Below, one piece after another: positions 11,215 to 20,938 of a stretch of 37,722 bases of DNA (position 1 is its first letter; every line of letters begins with the position of its first letter). Both the position numbers and the translations under genes were made by a program. A model generated the notes under the pieces. The model did no database searches. It was not told the DNA's origin and saw only the letters and a program-made list of their open reading frames with translations. The DNA is taken from contig JAJIRX010001019.1 in the NCBI GenBank assembly GCA_023853785.1, positions 1 to 37,722 on the forward strand. Reading direction: 5' to 3'. The DNA comes from Psilocybe azurescens (taxonomy: Eukaryota; Basidiomycota; Agaricomycetes; Agaricales; Agrocybaceae).

Positions 11215-12482
11215 ATGGACTCTATCGTCAATGCAGCCGAAAAGGCCAAGGAACATGGCATCAACATCTCCAAATTACCGAAGAATTTGAATATGACACA
11301 TGTCACAATTACTACGCCAACTGTACGTCCTCAATATACCCCTATTTTTTGAATCTATTCCATATTGACGCGTTCACCTCTAGGCAAAGACGAAAGAATG
11401 AAATTTATCTTTGATAGCCTTGTAGGTTCAGGGACTGTGCATTGGGTGTCTCAGAACACTCATTGCATCATTAGATCGGTCACCTCCACGACTTCGTGCA
11501 AAAGACGTCACTGACTACTGAAGAGTGGATGTGCGTGTTGCTTTCTTGTTCTTGGTTATCCGTTGAACTGAGGGACGTGCAGGACAGCAATCAATTTCTT
11601 GACAGAGACAGGACATAAGAGCACTCATCTTCGTCAAGGTGCAGCCATTCTACTCTTACCTAAGAGGATTCCTTCTGACAGAGATTTCTTTCCATATATC
11701 AGAATTTATCCTCTTATCTGATGTGCTGGGCGTTTCCATCCTTGTGGACTCTGTCAACAATACGAAACTGCCCCAGGCAACTGAAGGTACTGTCCTCGGT
11801 CCATTTTTTACTGAAGATGCTCATGACGGTGCGTACCTTTGTTCTCACATCTGCGCTCAGTAATGTATCTGACTGATTCAATCCCAGTCAAGAATGGCGA
11901 TTCCATTGCCTCCAAAGGAAAGGGTGACTACATGTACGTTGAAGGTCGTGTTTTAGATGTTCAAGGAAATCCTGTTCCGGATGCCGTTATCGATACTTGG
12001 GAGACTGATGGGCATGGCTTATACGATACTCAGGTATGTTAGACATTCTTCTGAGATACTAGTATATTTATTTGGGATATATTGAAGTATGATAAACATG
12101 ACGGACCAGATTGCAGATGATGTCTTTGTTCGGCAGATGATGAATCCTTTGCTTTCCGTGCAGTGGTGTATGATATTCCTCATCCAAGCTTCTATCACTG
12201 TCGTGCTCAATAAATGACACTCCCAGTCCGGTTTCATATCCTATCCCAAGCGATGGTCCTGTCGGTAGAATGGTCTCCGCACTTGAAGACATGTTTTCCG
12301 ACCAGCTCATCTTCACATCCAAATTACGGTCTGTCTCAGTTCTAGCATGATATCAAGGACATCATTTGACCATGGGTGACTGTCGCCAGGCACCCAGTTT
12401 TGAGACTGACAACATCTCTATTTTTCGAAGGAGATCCCTACCTCACCTCAGATGTCATCTTCGGTGTAAAATCCTCGCTGGT
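11215..12482 (+). pseudogene. Decayed intradiol ring-cleavage dioxygenase (hydroxyquinol/catechol 1,2-dioxygenase type)
   Basis: The parent enzyme opens dihydroxylated or trihydroxylated aromatic rings with non-haem Fe(III), for instance late in lignin-aromatic breakdown. Exons 11215-11322, 11384-11421, 11475-11530, 11583-11638, 11703-11828, 11888-12033 and 12088 onward have clean 52-64 nt introns. They give LHDFVQKTSLTTEEWM, TAINFLTETGH, FILLSDVLGVSILVD, TEGTVLGPFFTEDAHD and DAVIDTWETDGHGLYDTQ. The two Tyr ligands of the family are present (GLYDTQ and YPIPSDGPVG). The two His ligands (RPAHLHI) lie after a one-base frame loss near 12280. Other lesions are a TGA at 12118-12120 and a frame conflict in exon 1. 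The read-out stops after EGDPYLTSDVIFGVKSSLVV near 12482, so the last exon is missing. Hydroxyquinol versus catechol specificity cannot be decided here. Confidence 0.85.
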
Positions 12483-14097
12483 TGTCATATGTATTCTTTT
12501 ATCAACTCTCTGCCCCAAAACGCACCCAGAAGTGCTCATTATAATCATACTAGTGCAAGCCAATTGCAGTGCGCTTGATATACGTGGCGTGCATTAGTTT
12601 AAGCGGTCGGTCGTATCATAGCCAGGTTGACCACTGCTAAGAATTATGAAAGGAGAAAAGAATCCTCACAACGGCTAGCGCGATTTCCGCCTTTGCAGCC
12701 GTATGGTTTCTGCATCAGAGACTGCTGACGGGTGAGCGATATCGGTATATCGGCTGTGTACTGTTCCGCGTGGTTTGTCTTTGTAGTTGTGGCTTCAATT
12801 CCCTATGTTCCCAAAGAACGCAGTATAGCGGTTTATGGAAAACCAGTATGAGCTGCAAATTTTTGGCCTCTTCCATAGATAGTTAATCTCTCGACCGTGC
12901 ATTCAGTGGCTAGCTCTTCATCGTCGAGAATGCCTGGAGTGGCAGATGTGTTACCTGCTGTGATCAGATGGTCGTAGTAAATGAAAGCTATGAAACATCA
13001 TCGTTAAAACAGAAGTAAGAGCAAAGGATGACTGACAGATGGTCAAGATATGCAAATAATTATGGGCCAGTCTAATAGTACAATGGTCAACCAATGTCTG
13101 AATCAGTGCTAGGGCTGGTGGATTGACGGGGCTGGGGACATCCTCGACGAAAATTCACTCCCGAGAACAAAGTAAAATTGAACCCACTATGACCGGGTAC
13201 TCGCTCGCCAAAAGTAAGGAATAACTAGTTATTGATGACTGTCCTTGGCCCTACACTGCGAGTCGTAGCGGCACACCCACATGCAATCTAGCTGTGAGTT
13301 CGGCCGTCGCAGCAATAGAACCCAGTATCGTCAACATTATGAGTCCAAGAGTCGGAGTTAACAGACGGTAGATCTGATGTATAGTTATATCGCACGGGCG
13401 AATTAAATTACAGTGGCCCGCTGCCTCCGGAGAACACTGGGATGCGGCTGATCGAGATAAGATGAGCGAACATTGTAAAATCGAGGATTTGAGGTCGTAG
13501 CGCCCTGATTGGCTAGAGGAATATCACAGTAACATTACTGATTCTAACTACTCGACCAATCTGAGAGAACATCAGAGTCTGTGTATTCAAGATAAAGAGT
13601 TTACTGAGGGATTGCCGATGTTGATCAACTTGATGGTAATACTAATTGTGACAGTTCGTACTTCTCCTAATCATCACGTTACCTTCTTATCTTATCTTAT
13701 CTTATCGCCTTGACTGTCACCCTCTCGTCAACAACCTTATTTGATTCACTTCCCTATCTTACTACTCCTCTTGGCTTTGAATCTTTTACTATCCAATGGA
13801 CTATTAGATAGAGTATATAAAGAGACTTGTTGTACTAGCTTAACCCCAAGCGAATACAGTTGTTAAAACAGTCGCTCCTCTTCCCCTGTAAGAAACTGTG
13901 TGCTGAAACAACCTCCGTGTTACTTTTAGTCACTCGGAGTCACCTTTCGTCACGTAATAATACCAATGGTGACATGATCAAAATGGACCGAAGTGCCACT
14001 TTCTATGGTCTGTCAACTTACCCACCACACCCAGGGCCGTCCAACTTAGCTCGGAAACCTTGGTGTAGGCACCATGCAAAACCCCAAACCTAATATC
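12483..14097. other. Intergenic, with a possible exon remnant, a CTTAT microsatellite and a TATA box
   Basis: Near 12657-12730 the plus strand has a hydrophobic segment (ILTTASAISAFAAVWFLHQ), followed after a possible intron by ASIPYVPKERSIAVYG near 12790-12840. These may be remnants of one unrecognised membrane-protein gene. A run of the pentamer CTTAT/TTATC lies at about 13686-13708, and TATATAA at 13814-13820. I see nothing else between 12850 and 13680. Confidence 0.35.
13686..13708 (+). repeat. CTTAT microsatellite (about 4-5 units)
   Basis: Tandem copies of CTTAT upstream of a TATA-like box. It is short and perfect, and no function is evident. Confidence 0.6.
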
Positions 14098-17074
14098 ATG
14101 TCAACTCCCAGCCAGAATAAGACTGGTTCTCGTAGTCAGGCGGGTAATCTCGAATACAAGTATGTCACATTGCCGTCTATCACTGTCTTTTACTTACTTA
14201 AATACGAAGGCAGGAGGCTATCAGGGGCGATCTTGAGGCAGACATTAGAAATTCAACGAAGTGCGGCTTGACGCCCTCGTTGAAGTACTTTCTTTCCCTC
14301 GTACTCAAGGACAATTCCCTAGCGAAGGGGGCGCTTAAACGACATACAGACAAAGATCGAGAAGCTGCAGTTGAAACGCTATGACGGGAAATTGGCGAGA
14401 AATGAGGACACTACGACCTGTGGAGCCGGTACCGACATTGCATCTGCTGAGCCGGTTGGGACTCCGAAGCGCAGCAGCGAGAGCACAAGAGGGTGCGGAT
14501 GACAAGAACGACGATACTCAGTTTGGGTCCGAGGAGGAAAAAGAACTGGTCCAAAAAGGGATAAAATACTGGATGAACTTCTGAGCGAGGTCCTCGATGC
14601 AGTCCTACTTGTTGCCAATGACCGGGATGTGAAGAATAAGTTAGCAAAATTGTGAGTTATATGTTTGGTTAAACTACTATACAAATCGTGACGGTCTATT
14701 GGCAGCGCGCGCGATTCGCCGGGCGTGGAATCAACTCGCTACAAGCCATTTGTCCTTCTATGCAACGGCGCCCTTCGCCATCTGGCTTCTCTCGACGTAA
14801 AATCTCTGTTTCGAGAGAAAGATGATCTCGACATTCGGTTCCACCGCAATGATCCCAGTAACATCAGGTCCCACTACGAAGGCATGCAGGATATCGATCG
14901 TAGGCCGGATGTCGTCATCACGGCTCTCATAGCTGCCCTACGCGCAGCCTCACAGGGTCGAGAAGCGGACGTAGCCTTGACGAACCACCCAAAAAGAGTT
15001 TCGAATGGTCCGATATCCTCTCGAGCGAGGAGTTCAAATTGGTCAATGGCAGTATCCCTGAAGAAGGCAAGTCCGTGGCGAACAAACGTTTCGAATTAGC
15101 GAGTTCGCCACAAGTGTTGCAGCACGCAGTTCTTCCGAAGATGGACGTCCACGAGGTTGTCAAACCGCCCATCGTTGCAGAAGGCTCTGGCTCAAAACGA
15201 GCTCGTGATGGTGGATCCTTCGCAGAAAACCCTTCGCCATCGAAGAAATCACGGCAGTTGAATTCAGAGACGCTACGAGTTCAAACCTCACCCCTGCAAC
15301 TTCGGCAGCAGCCAATAATTCGAATATGCAGGCGAATGTGGTCGAAAAGAACACTCAGCAAAGCGATTAATGGGCGCGTGCAGTGTGCGTCATACAGCGC
15401 TCGAAATGATGTCCTATAGTGCCGGTGTTCATCATGCCATTAATTTACTCTTCACGGGTTCGTCCTTTTTTCCTTTTTTTTTTTCTGTCAACGCTTTGCA
15501 AATTTACCATTCTCATCGGAACAGATGGCCACGTGTGGATCTGGTATTATGATCGCCAGGGAATCGTGCAGTCTGATGGCCTCAGCATCTTTGCAGATTT
15601 TCCCGCTTCCTTGTCCTTCTTTTAGCTTTTCAACGTTTCGGCCTGGAAGACTGGGGGATCATTCCTTGCCTCAATCCCAAATTTTTGCATGGACATAAAG
15701 ACCAGCCGGAGACAGAGAACAAAGAAGGCCAGACTAAGCGAACTCGTGGAAAGAGAGATCCTGCCAAACCATCAGAACTAGAACCAGAACCAGTACCTGG
15801 CGTCAAACTCAATTTGGGACAAGATCTGCCCGAGTTCTGGGTTCCAGACGGTCAGGATAGTAAACTGGCAACCGTCGCAGTTGATATGGACAAATTTCTA
15901 TCACACCAACCCCACTGCTTGAGGCGGAAGGGGCTACGTCAGTTGTTTCGGCTCAGGGTTTCACTCAAGATGGTACGTCGGTACCTACGCCCGATGGTCT
16001 GCAAGATTTATCACCCTGAGGTTGAACGACGACATGAAGGTGTGACACTCCAGGTCGTTCGCCAAGATCGCCCGAGTCAGATAAGGACAGTCGGGACATG
16101 CTCAAACACCTGCCCTCCATGTTGTTTTATGGAGACGTGCCACGATGCACGACTGGGCGTATCCGGAGCATGATTAAACGGCGATGGAAGGGCCACCGCA
16201 CTCTCCGGATATTGGGCCTCAAAAAGCTGGAGAAAATCACGACTGTCGACGGTGCTGGGTTCATCAAGGCTTGGCTCGAAACCGTCATATGTGAGCTTTG
16301 ATCGTTTATTCGTTCCCACGTAGATTCTGATATATGATTTCTGCTCAGGTCATGCATTTCTTTGGAAAAACTACGTTGAACACGGAGACCCTAGTCTAAG
16401 CAATATCATGTACGACCCGGAGACCAAATGCGGGGTACTGAGCGACTTTGATCTTTCTCTCCTGCAATGGGAACCTCGTGTCATCGGGACTGACAGAACC
16501 GGCACTGTGCCATTCATGGCTATCGAACTCCTGACGTAGGGCTACTGGGAAGGGACAATCCAAAGATTTTATCACCATGAATTGGAATCATTCATTTGGA
16601 TTCTCACCTATGTGTGTCTCCTTTATGATAAAGGGATTCGAAAAAAAAATGCGGCTGTTGATGCTTGGCGAACATCCGACTATAACACCTGTTGCGAAAA
16701 AAGCTGCATTTTTACAATCTTGGTGTTTTAAATGCAGTCAGAGACAAGGCGCAAGCAAGCTACAAGGCATATTGGCCCCTGGCTGACGAACTCTGCTTCA
16801 ACTTACATGGCTGTCATAGGGATAATGACATTCGCGCAAATCCTCTGACAATGCTCCTCGTCTGGCTTCCGAACAGCTCTGGACTACCTTCATCACTGCA
16901 TTGCGCTCCAAACTAGAACACAACAATATTCCTGACAGCGATGACCTTTTGAAACGACTTGAAGCTCAGAAGCCGTCCTTTGAACGTCCCAATGAGGCCA
17001 CACAAAAGAAACTTCAGGATCAGTATTCTACCATCATCGCCCATGACCAAGGGAGGTCTGAGTCGAGACAATAG
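14098..17074 (+). pseudogene. Decayed FunK1-type fungal protein kinase
   Basis: FunK1 is a kinase family expanded in basidiomycetes (Pkinase_fungal fold); substrates are mostly unknown. The likely start is the ATG at 14098 (MSTPSQNKTGSRS). N-terminal helical parts run to about 15400 (TRYKPFVLLCNGALRHLASL, RRPDVVITALIAAL) with a basic SPSKKSR patch near 15240. HVWIWYYDRQGIVQSDGL follows near 15530. The kinase core has TGRIRSMIKRRWKGHRTLR (16150-16205), LEKITTVDGAGFIKAWLETV and, after an intron at about 16290-16348, the catalytic-loop equivalent HGDPSLSNIMYD and the DFG equivalent LSDFDLSLLQ, then GTDRTGTVPFMAIELL. A TAG at 16537-16539 interrupts the frame right after ELLT. Frame breaks occur near 14985, 15395, 15600, 16695 and 16850. 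The C-terminal frame ends at TAG 17072-17074. The catalytic motifs are preserved, but no single frame can produce the protein. Confidence 0.85.
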
Positions 17075-17195
17075 CACTCTACCACTGAAGTAGATAACAT
17101 TGTTACCCATTTCGCCCTCTCCACCATTTTTATCTACACACCGATAGCATCCTGGAATATATCCTACTTTCCTCTAGCACATTAGTTATTTTCCG
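17072..17195 (+). repeat. Tandem duplication, copy A (3' flank of the FunK1 remnant)
   Basis: This copy starts at the FunK1 stop codon and matches 17207-17336 with an offset of about 135 bp. Both contain CACTCTAC.ACTG, CCATTTTTATC, GGAATATAT.CTACT and TTAGTTATTTTC in the same order. Confidence 0.7.
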
Positions 17196-17206
17196 AATTG
17201 GGATGA

Positions 17207-17336
17207 TAACACTCTACTACTGTAAGTGTAACAGATATGATTGTCACCGATCTCACCCTTTCTGCCATTTTTATCGGTACCGACAGCATCATGGAATATA
17301 TTCTACTATCCTCCATTGCGTTAGTTATTTTCTCGG
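17207..17336 (+). repeat. Tandem duplication, copy B
   Basis: This is the second copy of 17072-17195, at clearly less than full identity, so the duplication is not recent. It lies in non-coding 3' flank. Confidence 0.7.
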
Positions 17337-18060
17337 TGATCTTTTCCTTAGTCAACGAGTACTCTGTAATTCTGTGTCGATTAGAATTATCATTCGATAT
17401 GCAGCTGTAACCTTGTGTCCTTTGTTAATCCTGGACCAGCCGCTTACTTGGCCTCAGAGCTACAAACAAACAAGATTGCAGCCTGGGTTTCAAAATAAAG
17501 ACTCTTGCCTTGTTCCCTGATATGCCTGACATTGGCCGTGGGTGTCGTCTTCCAAAGTGCTCCTTCGTGGACTTTTAGCGAAACCAGCGAGTTTATACGT
17601 CTTGTCTAGTTTCCGTCGACAATTCGTTTGTGGATTAAGAGCTTAAGGACTTCGGCAGTTGATTACCTATTGTACCTGGCACAGCCGACGGCCTAATCCA
17701 ACGCGTTCTTTCCAAGTTTGAAATCAGCACCCAGGTTCGATATATGAATGGATGCTACTGATCACCAATGGACTCATACGGTTCGAAGACAGAGCGGGCC
17801 ACCACAAATAAGACATTGGAAATAGAAATATTATTCATGCAGTATGAGCTATTTTGCAAATAAGAGGTGTTACCAAAGAAGACCCCGCTGACGAGATCGA
17901 ATATTCTTAATCTCCTTAGAACTTTTGAAAACATGAACCGACGTTCGAGTGGTAAAGACATACTACCAATTCAACCCTCGTCTCAACACCCTCCGGAAGT
18001 TCGAGTGTTGATATAAAAGACCTGTATTGACGGTAAACGAATTAAAAGTATACGGCTTAG
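17337..18060. other. Intergenic
   Basis: I see no gene with recognisable motifs. A TATA-like TATAAAAG lies near 18013 on the plus strand without an obvious gene after it. Confidence 0.4.
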
Positions 18061-18099
18061 ACATTCACATCACATACGCACAATAAAGGCCTCGATCGG

Positions 18100-20284
18100 T
18101 TATAAGCGAAGGGAATCACAAAGCGACAGAACGGCCGCTACATGAGGGGAGGACCTGGAGAGAGTCGGAGAGGTCATTTGACACACATACCTGCTGTTGA
18201 GCACAGAAAATGTAAAGTATGGACGGTTCATACGAACAAGGATGGGTTTTACTCGGGTTTGGGGGTGAAAACGGAAACATAAGCAGGTAGCACAGCAGAA
18301 ACATAAGCAACCGTCTCGAGACCATCGGTGGTGATGCATAGTCTGCATAGTTTGCTTTTCAGTCCATAAAAGCGCTTCGTAATCATATAGTATACTTACA
18401 ATAAAATGGACACTTTGCGAGAGGTCTGTCACGTTGGGTCGAATGTGACGTGACAGCCCCATAACGGACATTCATATCTACAAAAAAAAAAGTTCTGTAG
18501 GGAGTGGAAGTTAGATATATAATTCAAATAGGAAGGAATACGAAATGAGAACTCACGGAAAGATCGGCAGCAAAAAATTCCAGTCTGCGGTATCAAAATG
18601 GATGACGAAACCTGGTTAAAAGGTAAGAAGTGAGTCGTGGCCAGAAAGGAGGTCAGCAAGAACTTACGCTAACGCTATTTCAAGCGAGACTAATTCCATG
18701 GAAAGTAAAGAACCGTTAATGCTGGTCCTTTCCGACTGGGCAACAGAACCATCCGGACAACCCGGATGAGTGTCAGTGTCAGTGTCGATGGAGTGATTCG
18801 GTCCGCGGTCGTGCTTGAGAACAGTAGGAGACCAACGCATTTCACGGCTCATAGGTGGTGCCCGGTAGTCCAACTTGTTTGCGGTCTGTTAGACCAAAGT
18901 AAATGAGAAAAAATATATGAGAGAGATGGCCAGAAAAACAAACCGTTGGTGGCAGTCGACTTGCTCTAAGTATCGATCAGCCACGTAGATCTCTCTGTCG
19001 GACGAGAAAATACTTAGCGACTGGTTTGGGTAAGGAAGGATAGACAGCGGCGTACCGGACAATAAACTCTGCATCCGCTCCACAACCAACTTGACGACAA
19101 CGGCCGGAGCAGCAGCGGCAATCACACAGATGCGAGAAAGACCATTTGAGCAACGTGGGCAGTTAGAGAGTTTACGGAGTGATTTGATCTGGAGTCGCGC
19201 TTGAAGACTGATAGCAGGCCTTCATACTTGATGCTCATAGGTACTGTCCAGCGAACCAACTTCTGTACCCTCTGAAACGAGAGTAAACAAGAAAAAAATA
19301 GATGAGAGACGGTAGAAAGAACGTACTGAATCTCAGTCTGCCCAACATAGATCGTGATTTCATTTTCTGTTGAGCAAGGAATAGTTAGCAATGAGTTTTG
19401 GCAAGGAAAAAACAGATAGCAGCGTACGTGATAACGAATTCTTTTCTACATATGGAACATACTGTCTGCCTGAATCTGCGTGGTCCACAAAAATCTTCGG
19501 ATATATGAAGTTCAGTAACGTTCTTGATGTGATTGTCCAAGATCTGGAGTGTCAATGTCAGCTCTGATAAATTTCAGAATTGGGTCAGAACAAAGAACAC
19601 ACCACCTCGTCCGATAGTATGCCGTTCAAACCGAGTCCTTGAACGTCGGCGTGGCTGTCACTGCAAAACCAAATGAAATTAATATCGTTGCTTGTTTTTC
19701 ATCGAGAATTCTCGTACACTGTGGTTCAGTCGCGGTTCCGGTAATGAGAACGGCGCCTTGAGATTGTTCTGTAAGAGTCTGTCGGTGAACCATCGAATTG
19801 AAGTCCTTGATGTGTTAGCCATAGCTCTAGAGTGACAAAGTTAGCATGGATAAACTTTGGAATTGATTAGGAAGGAGCACACCATTTCTTGTCCATCAGG
19901 ATGCCGTTGAGCGGCGTACTTTCAGGACTTGATCGATTCGAATCGGCGGCTGAATGGATATACCACTGAGTAAGAGTGTTGATTGAGGTATTGGGATCAT
20001 CAGCGCACCTGAACTCTGTCCATTGTAGAGTAGTTGTCTGCCTTGCGTTTTTCTGTTGCCTCTTCTTCGCCAGCCCTCGCAGACACCTTGAAGAAAAAGA
20101 GATGATCAGAATACCGTTGAAAGGAACCTCAGCGACGATTTACCTCTTCCTCTGCACCCTCGCTAACCAGTTCTTGGAGTGTGGTAATCTTCCAATTTAC
20201 GTCCAAGTAAAGACCAGCAGACGGGTGTGACTCCATCGGCTCGAGCAAGAGTCGAAGAGATGGCGACAGTGTGACGATACTCAT
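18100..20284 (-). CDS. Unrecognised multi-exon gene with internal tandem duplications (possibly broken)
   Basis: The start ATG at 20284 has a good context. Exon 1 (20284-20144) encodes 47 residues (MSIVTLSPSLRLLLEPM...). A 57-nt intron leads to exon 2 (20086-20009), then a 43-nt intron to exon 3 from 19965, which reads WYIHSAADSNRSSPES and PLNGILMDKKW. The following exons repeat this pattern: GLNGILSDEV near 19630-19610, then HIKNVTELHISEDF. Two further units near 19220 and 18850 align with each other (KLVRWTVPMSIKYEG against KLDYRAPPMSREMRW). The junction after exon 3 would create a TGA with the best-placed acceptor, so the gene may be broken or spliced differently. Downstream exons toward 18100 are unclear. 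I know no family for it and assign no function. Confidence 0.4.
18778..19056. repeat. Tandem duplication block 1, proximal copy
   Basis: This copy aligns with 19158-19428 at an offset of about 370-384 bp. Shared landmarks in the same order are GGAGTGATT..., GCTTGA(A/G)..., GCTCATAGGT and GAAAAAA.TAGATGAGAG-like sequence. Exon, intron and splice sites are duplicated together. Confidence 0.6.
19158..19428. repeat. Tandem duplication block 1, distal copy
   Basis: This is the partner of 18778-19056. It includes a matching intron that ends in CAACAG on the minus strand, against CGACAG in the other copy. Confidence 0.6.
19519..19640. repeat. Tandem duplication block 2, proximal copy
   Basis: This copy aligns with 19800-19918 at an offset of about 280 bp: CCTTGATGTG / TTCTTGATGTG, GATAAA.TTT.GAATTG, ACACACCA and ATGCCGTT occur in the same order. 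It encodes the NGIL.D exon end and its intron. Confidence 0.6.
19800..19918. repeat. Tandem duplication block 2, distal copy
   Basis: This is the partner of 19519-19640, within the same minus-strand gene. Confidence 0.6.
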
Positions 20285-20938
20285 GGTGATGCCAGTTACC
20301 GAGTAACGCCCGGCGTGATGCTTGGTCGTATTTTGTGACAGGAGTAACTTATCATGACTGCTAGACACTGTGGGAAGCCAGCTCGGCATTTGATCATGTG
20401 CCTAGTTTGCCAATAAATAGTGTGCCCAGCCGCCATCAGATCATTATGTTCTGACACTTGGCTTGATGGCCGTTGCTTTGCACGGGCGTAACGAGGCCTT
20501 TTTCCTTTTTTGTGGGACTGATTTGAACCATCCTTGATTATTTATTATTTATTCTTAATATTATTACTTGTTCTTAAATAACAATTTTTCACATCGAAAA
20601 TTTATAATTACATATATTGAACAATTAACTACCACATTATCAAAAAACTAGTGAAAAAGGGGCCGTTTTATTATGTCAGGGCCAGATTTTGTAGTTTTGG
20701 TACATTTTCACAAATATGTTGATTATCGCATTAAACATAAAAATATAAAAATACAGAATAACATGCATGAGTTCTGAGAATGCCAAGAATTAGATCTTAA
20801 AGGAGCAGCAGTTACGAACACCACACCTCAAGAGGGTTCATGTTCACAAGTCAATAAAATCTCGGTTAACGAAAAGACAGAAAATACAACATACCTCATC
20901 ATCTTCAACAGGTTCAAACAGAAGGCTTCATATTTGTC
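20285..20938. other. Intergenic, AT-rich
   Basis: AT-rich sequence (TTATTATTTATTC-like runs at about 20540-20640) separates two minus-strand genes. I see no gene here. Confidence 0.5.

Noticed and set aside
13646..13970. Possible solo LTR (TGTGACAG start, TATA box at 13814, PBS-like sequence after)
   Set aside because: No second LTR, no matching target duplication and no gag/pol frames; it may simply be the FunK1 upstream region.
17203..17520. 105-codon plus-strand frame
   Set aside because: It lies in the tandemly duplicated 3' flank, has no counterpart in the other copy and no domain.
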